From the NCBI GenBank assembly GCA_002435785.1, contig DIUC01000028.1, forward strand, positions 67,377 to 109,791: a stretch of 42,415 nt of DNA, read 5' to 3'. Shown here in pieces: positions 26,101-33,404 of the stretch. Within the stretch, counting starts at the first letter, position 1. Each line of letters opens with the position of its first letter. Source of the stretch: Saprospiraceae bacterium UBA6168 (lineage in GTDB: Bacteria > Bacteroidota > Bacteroidia > Chitinophagales > Saprospiraceae). The position numbers and the translations under genes are program-made. A model generated the notes under the pieces. It did no database searches and was not told where the DNA came from. It saw only the letters and a list, made by a program, of their open reading frames with translations.

Positions 26101-27698
26101 CCTGTTTGGTCACCGACTCCGTGCTGGTCTATGTGGACTCGCTCCCAGACCTTAGCATCATGGCCAACCCGGCAAAAGAATCCTATTGCTTGGGTGAGCA
26201 AGTCCTGCTCGTTTCACCAACCTACGAGCCGGGCAATTTCCCCGGCATTACGCTGATGTGGGATAGTGAGATACCCGGTGCGCTTACCCCGGATTCGTTC
26301 CTGAACTTGGTTTTCATCGCCACCGAAACCCATACCTATGTGCGCACAACCACTGTGAATGCTTGCACCAGTGTTGATTCTATACAGATTGTCGTGGTGC
26401 CATCTACGGTTATTCAAGTGTTGCCCCAGACGTCTTCTATCTGTCCCGGAGAGTCGGTTAACTTGACGGTGCAGGGGCCAGCAGGGCTTACCGATTTCAG
26501 TTGGACGCCACCAGGCGCCCTTAGCTGTACGGACTGTCCGAATCCAACTGCCTCCCCCGGTTCCACTACCATCTACATGGTACAAGCAGAGTTCATGGGA
26601 TGTCCGGTTGGTGCTTCGGCCACCATAATCGTCCCCACGGGTCAAGTTTTTGCGTTACAGGATGCACTGATTTGTCCGGGTGGCCAAGTGCTGCTGAACA
26701 ATGTGAACAACCCACAGGCGACCTATTCCTGGACCTCCTCCAATGGGAGCTTGACCACCACCGACCCAACCCCATTGGTCAGCCCGACGCTGACCACGAC
26801 TTATACCGTTACCGCCACGGTTGGCGATTGCGTGAGCACAGGACAGGTGACGGTTACCATTGCTACGGATTTTACCGTTGAAATCGAGGGGGCAACATTC
26901 GTTTGTATTGGTGACGATGTGACCTTGACCGCTGTCGTCACTCCGAATATTCCCGGCCTGATTTACAAATGGACGAAAAGTGATGGTGCCGAGATTGGCA
27001 ATACCCCCCAAATCACCAGAACCCCAACAGGGCCTAATACCTATACGGTTTTGGTCACTGATGCGATGGGGTGTTTCGCTCATGTTGACTCAGTTTTGGT
27101 GGATGTATCTACGGGGATTCTGCTTGATTCCATCATGGCGCAAGAGGTGCTAATCAACAACGATACTATTTACGAAGGGGAAGAGTTTGTGCTGTTTGTG
27201 CAGCCATTGACGCCAATCCCGGCAGGTTCGACGTTCAACTGGTACATTGACGACGTGCTGGTTTCCACTACGCAAGATACCGTTTCGGAAGTGCTAAATG
27301 CCGAGGAGATATTTGGCGACGATGTGCTGAACATCGTCACCCAAGCCATACGGGTGGACATCGTAACCCCGCAAGGCTGTACCATCTCCACGGCCTTGAC
27401 CATGAATGTCCACAACATCCCAATCGGCATTCCTAACGCGTTCTCACCCAACGGTGACAGCAAGAACGACCGTTTCAAGGTCGTGTCATTGATACCGATC
27501 GCCATCAACGAGTTCAAGGTTTGGAACCGCTGGGGGCAACTGGTTTATGACAACGAGAGCGGCCCCGATGGCTGGGACGGCAAGCAAAAGAACGAGGAGG
27601 CAGCCTCCGATGTCTATGTTTACCGATTGGTGTACGAGATTATCGGCGGAAGCGGCAAGGAATACACCAAGAAGGGTGACGTGACTTTGCTCCGCTAA
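23199..27698 (+). CDS. giant T9SS type B surface protein (CUB, choice-of-anchor L, Calx-beta, Ig-like repeats)
   Basis: 1499 residues. The signal peptide (1-19, SLFAQ) is followed by PANDDCPG and a pre-peptidase-like beta domain. A CUB-like domain lies at about 185-297 (NCINFTLDYYNVEGFGDQIVFYDGP) and a choice-of-anchor L domain at about 316-545 (ITITNIDC ... VFGSEEYPEW). A Calx-beta repeat follows near 575-650 (GTATLGVDYLLTLPGSVTF), then about eight Ig/PKD-like repeats of around 80 residues from 670 to 1310, each opening with an ICxGExVTL-type strand. The end (about 1409-1499) is the gliding-motility-associated/type B sorting domain (IPNAFSPNGDSKNDRF ... VWNRWGQLVYDN ... GDVTLLR). T9SS would export it through the outer membrane. 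A role in adhesion or matrix is likely but unproven. Confidence 0.93.
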   Translation: MKQFFTFSFLLFAFSLFAQPANDDCPGIVNLGPAPVCPDDVIYNNLNATASDIGFDNIPPCWVGGIVNRDVWFSFVAVDTILDYRITVTGCPDPNLSIDPILNPQIAIYRGDCEYDGLQLLKCETSANGEGLVELDLFGLTPGITYFIRINDWSASASPNDGAFKLCIVKKPPISTVDQGGSTACSGTLTDTGGPDGDYGNNENFAYTICPTNPHNCINFTLDYYNVEGFGDQIVFYDGPTIGSPQIGSISGGGNGNNNGGVCYMVAAQSGCLTVQFISNGSTTFEGFQGFWECTTEACQAPTQITVQTSSSPADIVQSVVTGQTAITITNIDCPSLALGTFQAGPNTDLGLEKGILLTSGSAPGAANPGTFFTSAGTFSPGDADLDYLSSINGNNSLSNDACIVEMDVFASTDEITFEYVFGSEEYPEWVGTSFNDIFAFLVSGPGIVGDPNIANQQNIATLPNGTFIQINSVNNSANWQYYRNNQNGPSVAYDGLTSDSLGVKKSLTARIATIPCNTYHLKFAIADRGDSAFDSGVFISDIKGGSPQLGVNYNSGIQYLVEECVNIPDEVVISLNNPIDQSATYDIVVSGTATLGVDYLLTLPGSVTFDTGNEVFTFPIQALSDGLPEGTETIIIQLVRDFGCGATILATLQIDLQDNLNVQIFEDQLDTVLVCEGNGAQLNVIGANTYFWQPPGIFSDPSISNPTVNPTVSQWVTVMGTLGLCTDVDSVYLELISPEVNILPEGTINICAGDIVTLTATNNVNNSNLLWTTFFFNLPDPTNPVQVIDPPAFFNSVFLNVQVELGGCIATDQVTINIDPFAFPVVANDTTICQNYSVDLGTDIIGSTTNFNWTPTVGLNPSGNVSGPIATPDATTTYTLIASSATGICKDTAQVTITVIPADVAIQNPDTVFICVGESATLNNINSTAGVGVTWSPNFFLTQNSPQQVVVNPPVSTWYYATLNTGACLVTDSVLVYVDSLPDLSIMANPAKESYCLGEQVLLVSPTYEPGNFPGITLMWDSEIPGALTPDSFLNLVFIATETHTYVRTTTVNACTSVDSIQIVVVPSTVIQVLPQTSSICPGESVNLTVQGPAGLTDFSWTPPGALSCTDCPNPTASPGSTTIYMVQAEFMGCPVGASATIIVPTGQVFALQDALICPGGQVLLNNVNNPQATYSWTSSNGSLTTTDPTPLVSPTLTTTYTVTATVGDCVSTGQVTVTIATDFTVEIEGATFVCIGDDVTLTAVVTPNIPGLIYKWTKSDGAEIGNTPQITRTPTGPNTYTVLVTDAMGCFAHVDSVLVDVSTGILLDSIMAQEVLINNDTIYEGEEFVLFVQPLTPIPAGSTFNWYIDDVLVSTTQDTVSEVLNAEEIFGDDVLNIVTQAIRVDIVTPQGCTISTALTMNVHNIPIGIPNAFSPNGDSKNDRFKVVSLIPIAINEFKVWNRWGQLVYDNESGPDGWDGKQKNEEAASDVYVYRLVYEIIGGSGKEYTKKGDVTLLR

Positions 27699-27716
27699 AA
27701 GCCTATTGTTTTGAGG

Positions 27717-27758
27717 AAAATGGAGGGACGCTGTGCGAGTGTTCCTCCATTTTTTTTG
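27717..27758 (+). terminator. rho-independent terminator of the 1499-residue gene
   Basis: AAAATGGAGG (27717-27726) pairs with CCTCCATTTT (27744-27753), followed by more T's. It lies 19 bp after the stop codon. Confidence 0.85.
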
Positions 27759-27786
27759 ACAATTTTATCAAAAGAAACGCCCGGCA

Positions 27787-28254
27787 ATGCAGGTCAACAT
27801 TGATTTACTGAAATACCAACCCACGCTGAACCTCCGTAAGCAGGAAGGCCAAGCGTTTGTCTATGACCCCATCCGAAAGAAATTCCTTGTGCAGACCCCA
27901 GAGGAGGTAGTCCGACAATTGTTTCTGGAATACCTTAAAGTGGAAAAAAATTATCCCAAAAACCGAATCCGCACGGAGAAGGTGCTGAAAGTCAACGAGT
28001 TGACCAAGCGCTGCGACATTTTAGTTTACGACTGGGAGATGCAGCCCCACCTGCTCGTCGAATGCAAGGCCCCAAACGTCGCCGTCACCGATGCGACGCT
28101 CCGGCAGATAGCCGCTTATAACATGCCACTTCGGGTAAAATACCTCGTGCTCACCAACGGCCTGAGCCACTGGTGCTGCGAAATGGACTACGCCAATGCC
28201 GATTGGCAATTTCTGGACACCATTCCTATTTTTCCTGCCCCATCTTCTAAGTAG
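27787..28254 (+). CDS. stand-alone HsdR N-terminal-type PD-(D/E)xK protein
   Basis: 155 residues matching the type I restriction enzyme R-protein N-terminal fold (HSDR_N_2): TPEEVVRQLFLEYLKVEKNYPKNRIRTEKVLKVN, then the nuclease core with Asp77 (KRCDILVYD) and Glu92-Cys-Lys94 (LLVECKAP), and a Gln-containing helix (TLRQIAAYN). The catalytic residues are intact, but there is no helicase domain and no methylase or specificity gene nearby. Small stand-alone versions are common in Bacteroidota and their function is unknown. DNA repair, RNA/DNA cleavage or a defence role are all possible. It is transcribed from after the terminator at 27758, ending just before the promoter of the next gene. Confidence 0.82.
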   Translation: MQVNIDLLKYQPTLNLRKQEGQAFVYDPIRKKFLVQTPEEVVRQLFLEYLKVEKNYPKNRIRTEKVLKVNELTKRCDILVYDWEMQPHLLVECKAPNVAVTDATLRQIAAYNMPLRVKYLVLTNGLSHWCCEMDYANADWQFLDTIPIFPAPSSK

Positions 28255-28260
28255 AATGCC

Positions 28261-28268
28261 TACCTTTC
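28261..28268 (+). promoter_or_regulatory. -7 promoter element for the threonine-degradation genes
   Basis: TACCTTTC is a one-base variant of TAnnTTTG, 72 nt before the ATG at 28341 and a few bases after the nuclease-like gene's stop. Confidence 0.4.
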
Positions 28269-28340
28269 GCCCTCAAAACCTAACCATTTTTGGGAAAATG
28301 CGGGGGCTAAAATGGCAGCCGTTTACCCAAATTAATCACT

Positions 28341-29276
28341 ATGAGCAAAGAAAAAATTCTCGTCATCGGTGCAAACGGCCAAATTGGGTCGGTGCTGACC
28401 GAGGCACTTAGGGGCGCATTTGGCACAAGCAATGTAGTGGCCACGGACATCCGGGAGGCAGAAGGGCAGGAAGGGCCGTTCGAGTTGCTCAACGTCCTCG
28501 ACGCTAAAGCCATCGCCGAAACGGTCGAACGGCACGGCATTACGCAAGTTTACCACCTTGCCGCCATCCTTTCCGCACGGGGCGAACAAAATCCCTTACA
28601 GACTTGGGACATCAACATGGGCGGCCTGTTCAATGTGTTTGAAGTGGCCCGTGAAAAAGGCGTTTCCAAAGTCTTCTTTCCAAGTTCCATCGCTGTTTTT
28701 GGTGCCGACATTCCCCGGCAGATGACCCCACAGGACGCCGTGCTGAAACCGACCACGGTGTACGGCATGAGCAAATCCGCTGGCGAGCTTTGGAGCCAAT
28801 ACTATCATTTGAAGTTCGGCATGGACATCCGCTCGCTGCGCTATCCCGGCGTCATTGGCTGGCAAAGCGACCCCGGCGGTGGCACCACGGACTATGCCGT
28901 AGAGATTTACCATTTCGCCGTCAAGGGGGAGGACTACACCTGCTTTTTGAGCGAGGGCACCGCCCTGCCGATGATTTACATGGACGACGCCATTCGGGCC
29001 ACCCTCGAACTGATGGATACTGAAGCCAACAAAATCAAGGTTCGAACCAGCTACAACTTGGCTGGCATGAGCTTTTCCCCTTCGGAAATAGCTGCGGCGA
29101 TACAAGCGCAAGTGCCAGGGTTCAAGGTCAATTATGCACCCGATTTTCGCCAAAAAATAGCGGATAGCTGGCCCGAAAGCATTGACGACAGTGCTGCCAG
29201 AAATGACTGGAACTGGCAACCAAGGTTTGACCTCGAAACCATGACTAAGGACATGCTCGACCATTTGAAAAAATAA
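28341..29276 (+). CDS. tdh: SDR-type L-threonine 3-dehydrogenase
   Basis: 311 residues of the extended short-chain dehydrogenase/epimerase fold. The NAD-binding GANGQIG is at residues 10-16, and the active-site Tyr-x3-Lys is in TVYGMSKSAGE. SLRYPGVIGWQSDPGGGTTDYAVEIYHFAV is characteristic of the Flavobacterium/Cupriavidus-type threonine dehydrogenase. It oxidises L-threonine with NAD+ to 2-amino-3-ketobutyrate in the cytoplasm. The next gene, kbl, uses that unstable product, which strongly supports this role over a sugar epimerase. The two are separated by 128 bp of quasi-tandem repeat. Confidence 0.87.
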   Translation: MSKEKILVIGANGQIGSVLTEALRGAFGTSNVVATDIREAEGQEGPFELLNVLDAKAIAETVERHGITQVYHLAAILSARGEQNPLQTWDINMGGLFNVFEVAREKGVSKVFFPSSIAVFGADIPRQMTPQDAVLKPTTVYGMSKSAGELWSQYYHLKFGMDIRSLRYPGVIGWQSDPGGGTTDYAVEIYHFAVKGEDYTCFLSEGTALPMIYMDDAIRATLELMDTEANKIKVRTSYNLAGMSFSPSEIAAAIQAQVPGFKVNYAPDFRQKIADSWPESIDDSAARNDWNWQPRFDLETMTKDMLDHLKK

Positions 29277-29280
29277 TTTT

Positions 29281-29400
29281 GAATTGTTGAATTGCTGTAT
29301 TGTTACATTGTTACCACTTTAACGACAGCATTACAACAATTCAGTAAATCAACAATTCAACAATACAGCACTACAGCACTACAGCAATTCAACATTTCAA
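29281..29400. repeat. quasi-tandem 8-mer repeats, inverted halves, between tdh and kbl
   Basis: The left half reads GAATTGTT|GAATTGCT|GTATTGTT|ACATTGTT. The right half (from about 29348) reads AACAATTC|AACAATAC|AGCACTAC|AGCACTAC|AGCAATTC. The halves are complementary in part: GCTGTATTGTT at 29294-29304 pairs with AACAATACAGC at 29359-29369. The repeat fills nearly the whole intergenic gap. Confidence 0.8.
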
Positions 29401-29404
29401 TCCA

Positions 29405-30595
29405 ATGTTCACAAACATCAGACCTGCCTTGCAGCAGGAAATCCAAGAAATAAAAGACGCCGGTCTCTACAAAACAGAACGGGTCATCGTAACGCCGCAA
29501 GGCCCCACCATCAAGACCGACCAAGGGCTGGAGGTGCTAAACTTTTGTGCCAACAACTACCTCGGCCTCAGCTCGCACCCAAAGGTGATTGAAGCGGCGC
29601 ACGAGGCTATTCGGACGCATGGTTTTGGCCTTTCGTCCGTGCGTTTCATCTGCGGCACACAGGATTTGCATAAAACCCTGGAGCGGAAAATCGCAGACTT
29701 CTTGGGGCAGGAGGACGCCATCCTCTACGCCGCCGCATTCGATGCCAACGGCGGGCTTTTCGAGCCGCTGCTCGGTGCGGAAGACGCTGTCATCTCCGAC
29801 GAGCTAAACCACGCCAGCATCATTGACGGCATTCGGCTTTGCAAGGCAAACCGCCTCCGCTACAAGCACAACGACATGGCCGATTTGGAGGAGCAATTGA
29901 AAAGCTGCCAAGATGCCCGTCGCCGAATGATTTTCACGGATGGCGCATTCAGCATGGATGGCACCATTGCGCAGCTTGATAAGATTTGCGACTTGGCGGA
30001 TAAATACGATGCCATGGTGGCCATTGACGAATGCCATGCCACGGGATTCTTAGGTAAAACAGGCCGTGGCACCCATGAGTACCGGGGCGTAATGGACCGG
30101 GTGGACATCATTACCGGCACGTTCGGGAAGGCACTTGGCGGTGCGAGTGGCGGCTTCACGGCAGCCCGCCGGGAAATCGTGGAGATGTTGCGCCAGCGCA
30201 GCCGCCCTTATCTATTCTCCAACACGCTGGCCCCCAGCATCGCCGGGGCTTCCATCGCTGTGGTGGACATGCTCACCGAGACCACCGAACTGCGGGACAA
30301 ATTGGAGCACAACACCGAATATTTCCGCAAGGAAATGACGGCGGCAGGCTTTGACATCATACCGGGCGTTCACCCCATCGTGCCCATCATGCTATATGAT
30401 GCGGTGCTGGCGCAAAACTTTGCTGCCAAGCTGCTCGATGAAGGCATATATGTGATTGGGTTCTTCTTTCCAGTGGTGCCCAAAGGCAAGGCCCGTATTC
30501 GGGTGCAAATCTCGGCGGCACATGAGCAGGCGCATTTGGAAAAGGCGGTGGCTGCTTTTACGAAGGTGGGAAGGGAGTTGGGTGTGATTAAATGA
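29405..30595 (+). CDS. kbl: glycine C-acetyltransferase (2-amino-3-ketobutyrate CoA ligase)
   Basis: This 396-residue PLP enzyme of the alpha-oxoamine synthase family splits 2-amino-3-ketobutyrate with CoA into glycine and acetyl-CoA. Visible motifs are NFCANNYLGLSSHP, GFGLSSVRFICGTQDLHKTLE, DELNHASIIDGIRL, IDECHATGFLGKTGRGT and TGTFGKALGGASGG, with the PLP-binding Lys at about 242. The length matches E. coli Kbl (398). It lies directly downstream of the SDR threonine dehydrogenase, completing the two-step threonine-to-glycine route. The repeat-filled gap may carry an mRNA hairpin. A hairpin 15 bp after the stop ends the unit. Confidence 0.95.
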   Translation: MFTNIRPALQQEIQEIKDAGLYKTERVIVTPQGPTIKTDQGLEVLNFCANNYLGLSSHPKVIEAAHEAIRTHGFGLSSVRFICGTQDLHKTLERKIADFLGQEDAILYAAAFDANGGLFEPLLGAEDAVISDELNHASIIDGIRLCKANRLRYKHNDMADLEEQLKSCQDARRRMIFTDGAFSMDGTIAQLDKICDLADKYDAMVAIDECHATGFLGKTGRGTHEYRGVMDRVDIITGTFGKALGGASGGFTAARREIVEMLRQRSRPYLFSNTLAPSIAGASIAVVDMLTETTELRDKLEHNTEYFRKEMTAAGFDIIPGVHPIVPIMLYDAVLAQNFAAKLLDEGIYVIGFFFPVVPKGKARIRVQISAAHEQAHLEKAVAAFTKVGRELGVIK

Positions 30596-30610
30596 CAACA
30601 GCACTGTATG

Positions 30611-30637
30611 CTCGGGGAGGATAGAAACCTCCCCGAG
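30611..30637 (+). terminator. GC-rich hairpin after kbl
   Basis: A perfect 10-bp stem, CTCGGGGAGG (30611-30620) / CCTCCCCGAG (30628-30637), has a 7-nt loop. Only a loose T-rich stretch follows, at about 30650-30660. Confidence 0.7.
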
Positions 30638-30765
30638 GTTGTGGCAGGGTTATTTTTCATTATTCCGCAACCAACGATTTTCCCCGATTATTACCCATAT
30701 TCATAAATTTTCAGACAAGGAATGCGAATTTAAAAAGCTGTTATAACCATGTAAATTGATGATTT

Positions 30766-31389
30766 ATGAAATGGACTTACAGTATAAAAAACAAATTGAC
30801 TGCCGCATCAGTGCTGTTTCTTTTGTGTCTATTGGTCTTATTGAGCAACTTCAATGACAGGGTACATACGAAGAAAGTGAAAAAGTCAATCATTACATTG
30901 TACGAGGATAGGTTGGTAGCGGAGGATTTTATCGTAAAATTAACGGGTAGTATTTATCAAATCAAAGATGAGTTGAGCTGTTCTGCTTTGTCTGAGACGG
31001 CGAAAGAAGAAAGAATAAGTGACATACTTTTTGATATTGACAGCGTAAACAATGCCTATCAAAAAACCAAGTTGACGGCGACTGAGGGGATAAAATTTGC
31101 CGAATTCAAAAGATTGTGCGACCAATTAAGGCGAAAGAACATCAGCGTTGCAGACCTTAATAGCATCACAAAATCAGCACTGGACTTACTTCGGGAACTT
31201 TCTGCCATCCAGATTGAAGAATCGAAGTTGATAATTGGCGAATCGGAACGGCTATATCGTATAGGCAAATTGTCATCTGATTTTGCAATAGCCATTGTTA
31301 TCGCTATTCTGCTTATCCTCCAAGCGCTTGTTTTTGCATCCAGAACGCTACATATCAGCAACGAACCCAAGCACCAACACCTCAATTAA
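30766..31389 (+). CDS. MCP-type four-helix-bundle membrane protein without output domain
   Basis: 207 residues. A short cytoplasmic start (MKWTYSIKNKLTAA) leads to TM1 (about 12-28), then about 140 residues of helical, charged periplasmic sequence (SIITLYEDRLVAEDFIVKLTGSIYQIKDEL ... IGESERLYRIGKLSSDF). TM2 (about 172-192) and a 15-residue tail end the protein. This matches the small Bacteroidota family with a 4HB_MCP-like ligand-binding module and no signalling or kinase domain. It may sense a ligand and signal through a partner across the membrane. No chemotaxis or kinase gene is adjacent. The family assignment is by resemblance. Confidence 0.7.
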   Translation: MKWTYSIKNKLTAASVLFLLCLLVLLSNFNDRVHTKKVKKSIITLYEDRLVAEDFIVKLTGSIYQIKDELSCSALSETAKEERISDILFDIDSVNNAYQKTKLTATEGIKFAEFKRLCDQLRRKNISVADLNSITKSALDLLRELSAIQIEESKLIIGESERLYRIGKLSSDFAIAIVIAILLILQALVFASRTLHISNEPKHQHLN

Positions 31390-31435
31390 TTACCCAGGCC
31401 ACCTCAAATGTCTTGACTTAACTCATCCACCTAAA

Positions 31436-31858
31436 ATGAGTCCAAAGCGTATAATAACATTCCTCAGCATTGGCCTTTTTCTGACAGCATTGACCCAGAA
31501 ATGCTACTGCACCGCCTCGCATTGTGGCGATTCCATCATGGCCTTTTTATTGGGTTGGGTTGGAATGCTGATGGGAGGCGCAGCCATCACCTGGCTTGCC
31601 AACCCGGCACTATTCATATCTTGGGTCTTTTTTGCGAAGCGCCCAAAATGGTCGTTGGTGGCAAGTTTTGCCGCTTCGTTTATTTCCCTTTGCTTCCTAA
31701 TGTTCGGCCAAGTGCTGGCAAATGAGTCGGGCCAATACCAGCAAATTACAAGTTACCATGCCGGATATTGGCTTTGGTTGGCAAGTTGCGTGACGATGCT
31801 CGTGGGCAACATTTATTTCCAAAGGCAGGCAAGGTTATCTGGAACGATGTATTCTTAA
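31436..31858 (+). CDS. small multi-pass membrane protein
   Basis: 140 residues from ATG 31436 (MSPKRIITFLSIGLF); the frame is open further upstream but that part lacks protein-like character. Four hydrophobic stretches are seen (about 5-20, 33-57, 63-88 and 103-122), and the first is followed by QKCYCTASHCGDS, with three Cys residues that may face the periplasm. No family is recognised. It follows the four-helix-bundle gene by 46 bp on the same strand, so they may share a transcript. Confidence 0.6.
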   Translation: MSPKRIITFLSIGLFLTALTQKCYCTASHCGDSIMAFLLGWVGMLMGGAAITWLANPALFISWVFFAKRPKWSLVASFAASFISLCFLMFGQVLANESGQYQQITSYHAGYWLWLASCVTMLVGNIYFQRQARLSGTMYS

Positions 31859-31859
31859 T

Positions 31860-31899
31860 GGGTTTAGAAGGGTTTAGAGGGGTTTAGAAGGGTTTATTC
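31860..31899. repeat. four 10-mer quasi-tandem repeats (GGGTTTAGAA type)
   Basis: The sequence reads GGGTTTAGAA|GGGTTTAGAG|GGGTTTAGAA|GGGTTTATTC immediately after the membrane protein stop. The remaining gap to 31986 shows nothing else. Confidence 0.85.
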
Positions 31900-31986
31900 A
31901 GACAAAACCTAATGGTCGAAGTCTAAGCCCATCGGAAATAGACTTTCCCTGGCTTTGCCAAAACACCGCGGTTTTAGGTTCGGCAG

Positions 31987-33213
31987 CTACTCCTCCACAT
32001 AATTCAAATCCTTCCCGTAAGTCTCTGGCAGGTAGTACAGCACCGCCAAGGCAATGAAAACACAGGTCGCACCGACGATGTATGCGCCACCGATTTGCCC
32101 GAAACTCTCCTTCATGGCCTTGAAAAACGGGGTGATTAGCACCAGTGCGCCCCGTGCAAAATTGGGAACGGTGGTCGTGACCGTTGCCCGCAGGTTGGTA
32201 CCAAAGTTCTCGGCGGCGATGGTCACGAAAACGGCCCAGTAGCCCACGCCAAACCCAATCAAGAAGATTTTGAAATAAAAATAGCTTTGGCTGATGTCGC
32301 CAGAGGTGAGGTACCAAACAATGGTGCCAGCAGAGAACAGGTGGAAAAACAGCAGCGCCTTCTTTCGGCTTTTGAGCAATTGGCTCATGATGCCGCTCGC
32401 AAAATCGCCCAAAGTGAGGCCAGTATAACAGTACATAATGGCAGCGCCCCCCGTTGCCACGGTTTCCGTCATGCCGAATGCCTTGCTGAATTCTGGGGCG
32501 AGCGTGACCAGAATGCCCACCACGAACCAAGTCGGCAAACCCACAAGGATACATTTCAGGTAGCGATAAAGCCTTTCTTTTTGCTGGAATAGCTGCAGGA
32601 AATTGCCCCGCTGCACCATTGTTTCCTTGATGCTGTTGAACATCCCTGACTCAAAAACAGAGATGCGCAGCAGCAAAAGCGCCAACCCAAGCCCGCCCCC
32701 AACGAAATAGGCCGTTCGCCAATCCCAGACTTGGCTCACGAAATAGGCGGCCACAGCGCCCAATATCCCAATACTCGCCACCACGGTTGTGCCATAGCCC
32801 CGCTTTTCCTTGGACATGATTTCAGCAACGAGGGTGATGCCAGCGCCCAATTCCCCCGCCAAACCGAGCCCGGCGATGAACCGCAGGATTTTGTACTGTT
32901 CCACCGTTTGCACAAAGCCATTGGCCAAATTGGCCACTGAATACAGGATGATGGACCCAAAAAGCACGGAAAGCCGGCCTTTTTTGTCGCCCAAGATGCC
33001 CCAGCCGAGGCCACCGATGAGCATTCCGAGCATCTGCCAATTCAAGAGGGAAAGTCCAATGTTTTGGAGGTCGTCAGGATGGACGCCAATGGACTTCAGG
33101 CTCTCCACCCGGATGATGCTGAACAGTAGGAGGTCATAAATGTCCACAAAATAGCCGAGGGCCGCCACCGCCACGGTGGTGTAGATGATTAGGTTGGATT
33201 TCGGTTTGTGCAT
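31987..33213 (-). CDS. MFS transporter
   Basis: 408 residues from ATG 33213 (MHKPKSNLIIYTTVAV); an ATG at 33276 adds 21 non-family residues. Twelve membrane segments are visible. MFS signatures are present: the TM2-3 loop GWGILGDKKGRLSVLFGS (motif A type) and TM4-5 RFIAGLGLAGELGAGITLVAEIMSKEKRGYGT (sugar/metabolite-proton symporter style). It resembles the metabolite:H+ symporter branch (dicarboxylate or aromatic-acid types); the substrate is not determinable. It is encoded alone on the minus strand, divergent from ychF. Confidence 0.88.
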   Translation of the reverse strand: MHKPKSNLIIYTTVAVAALGYFVDIYDLLLFSIIRVESLKSIGVHPDDLQNIGLSLLNWQMLGMLIGGLGWGILGDKKGRLSVLFGSIILYSVANLANGFVQTVEQYKILRFIAGLGLAGELGAGITLVAEIMSKEKRGYGTTVVASIGILGAVAAYFVSQVWDWRTAYFVGGGLGLALLLLRISVFESGMFNSIKETMVQRGNFLQLFQQKERLYRYLKCILVGLPTWFVVGILVTLAPEFSKAFGMTETVATGGAAIMYCYTGLTLGDFASGIMSQLLKSRKKALLFFHLFSAGTIVWYLTSGDISQSYFYFKIFLIGFGVGYWAVFVTIAAENFGTNLRATVTTTVPNFARGALVLITPFFKAMKESFGQIGGAYIVGATCVFIALAVLYYLPETYGKDLNYVEE

Positions 33214-33290
33214 TGGTTTGAAATTAGTGTGCGAAGTAGCGAAAAAAAATGCAATCCAAGTATCCGGTTTCCTCAATTGGTATCAAATCC

Positions 33291-33298
33291 TATCTTTG
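33291..33298 (+). promoter_or_regulatory. -7 promoter element of ychF
   Basis: TATCTTTG matches TAnnTTTG exactly. Transcription would start near 33305, placing the whole inverted repeat at 33316-33393 in the ychF 5' leader. The -33 region is weak. Confidence 0.55.
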
Positions 33299-33315
33299 CG
33301 CCCGTTTTCAATGGA

Positions 33316-33393
33316 GGTTTAGATGGTTTAGATAGTTTAGATGGTTTATTCAATACCAACTAAACCCCCTAAACCCCCTAAACCATCTAAACC
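33316..33393. repeat. 9-mer quasi-tandem repeats forming a 33-nt-arm hairpin in the ychF leader
   Basis: Left arm 33316-33348 is built of GGTTTAGAT-type 9-mers. Right arm 33361-33393 is built of CTAAACCCC/CTAAACCAT 9-mers and is complementary with a few mismatches. The loop is about 12 nt. The hairpin ends 11 nt before the start codon, where it could affect ribosome access. Confidence 0.85.
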
Positions 33394-33404
33394 TTATTCT
33401 TAAA

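Noticed and set aside
31295..31435. Upstream extension of the small membrane protein by 47 residues
   Set aside because: It overlaps the end of the preceding gene in another frame, and a normal membrane-protein start is present at 31436.
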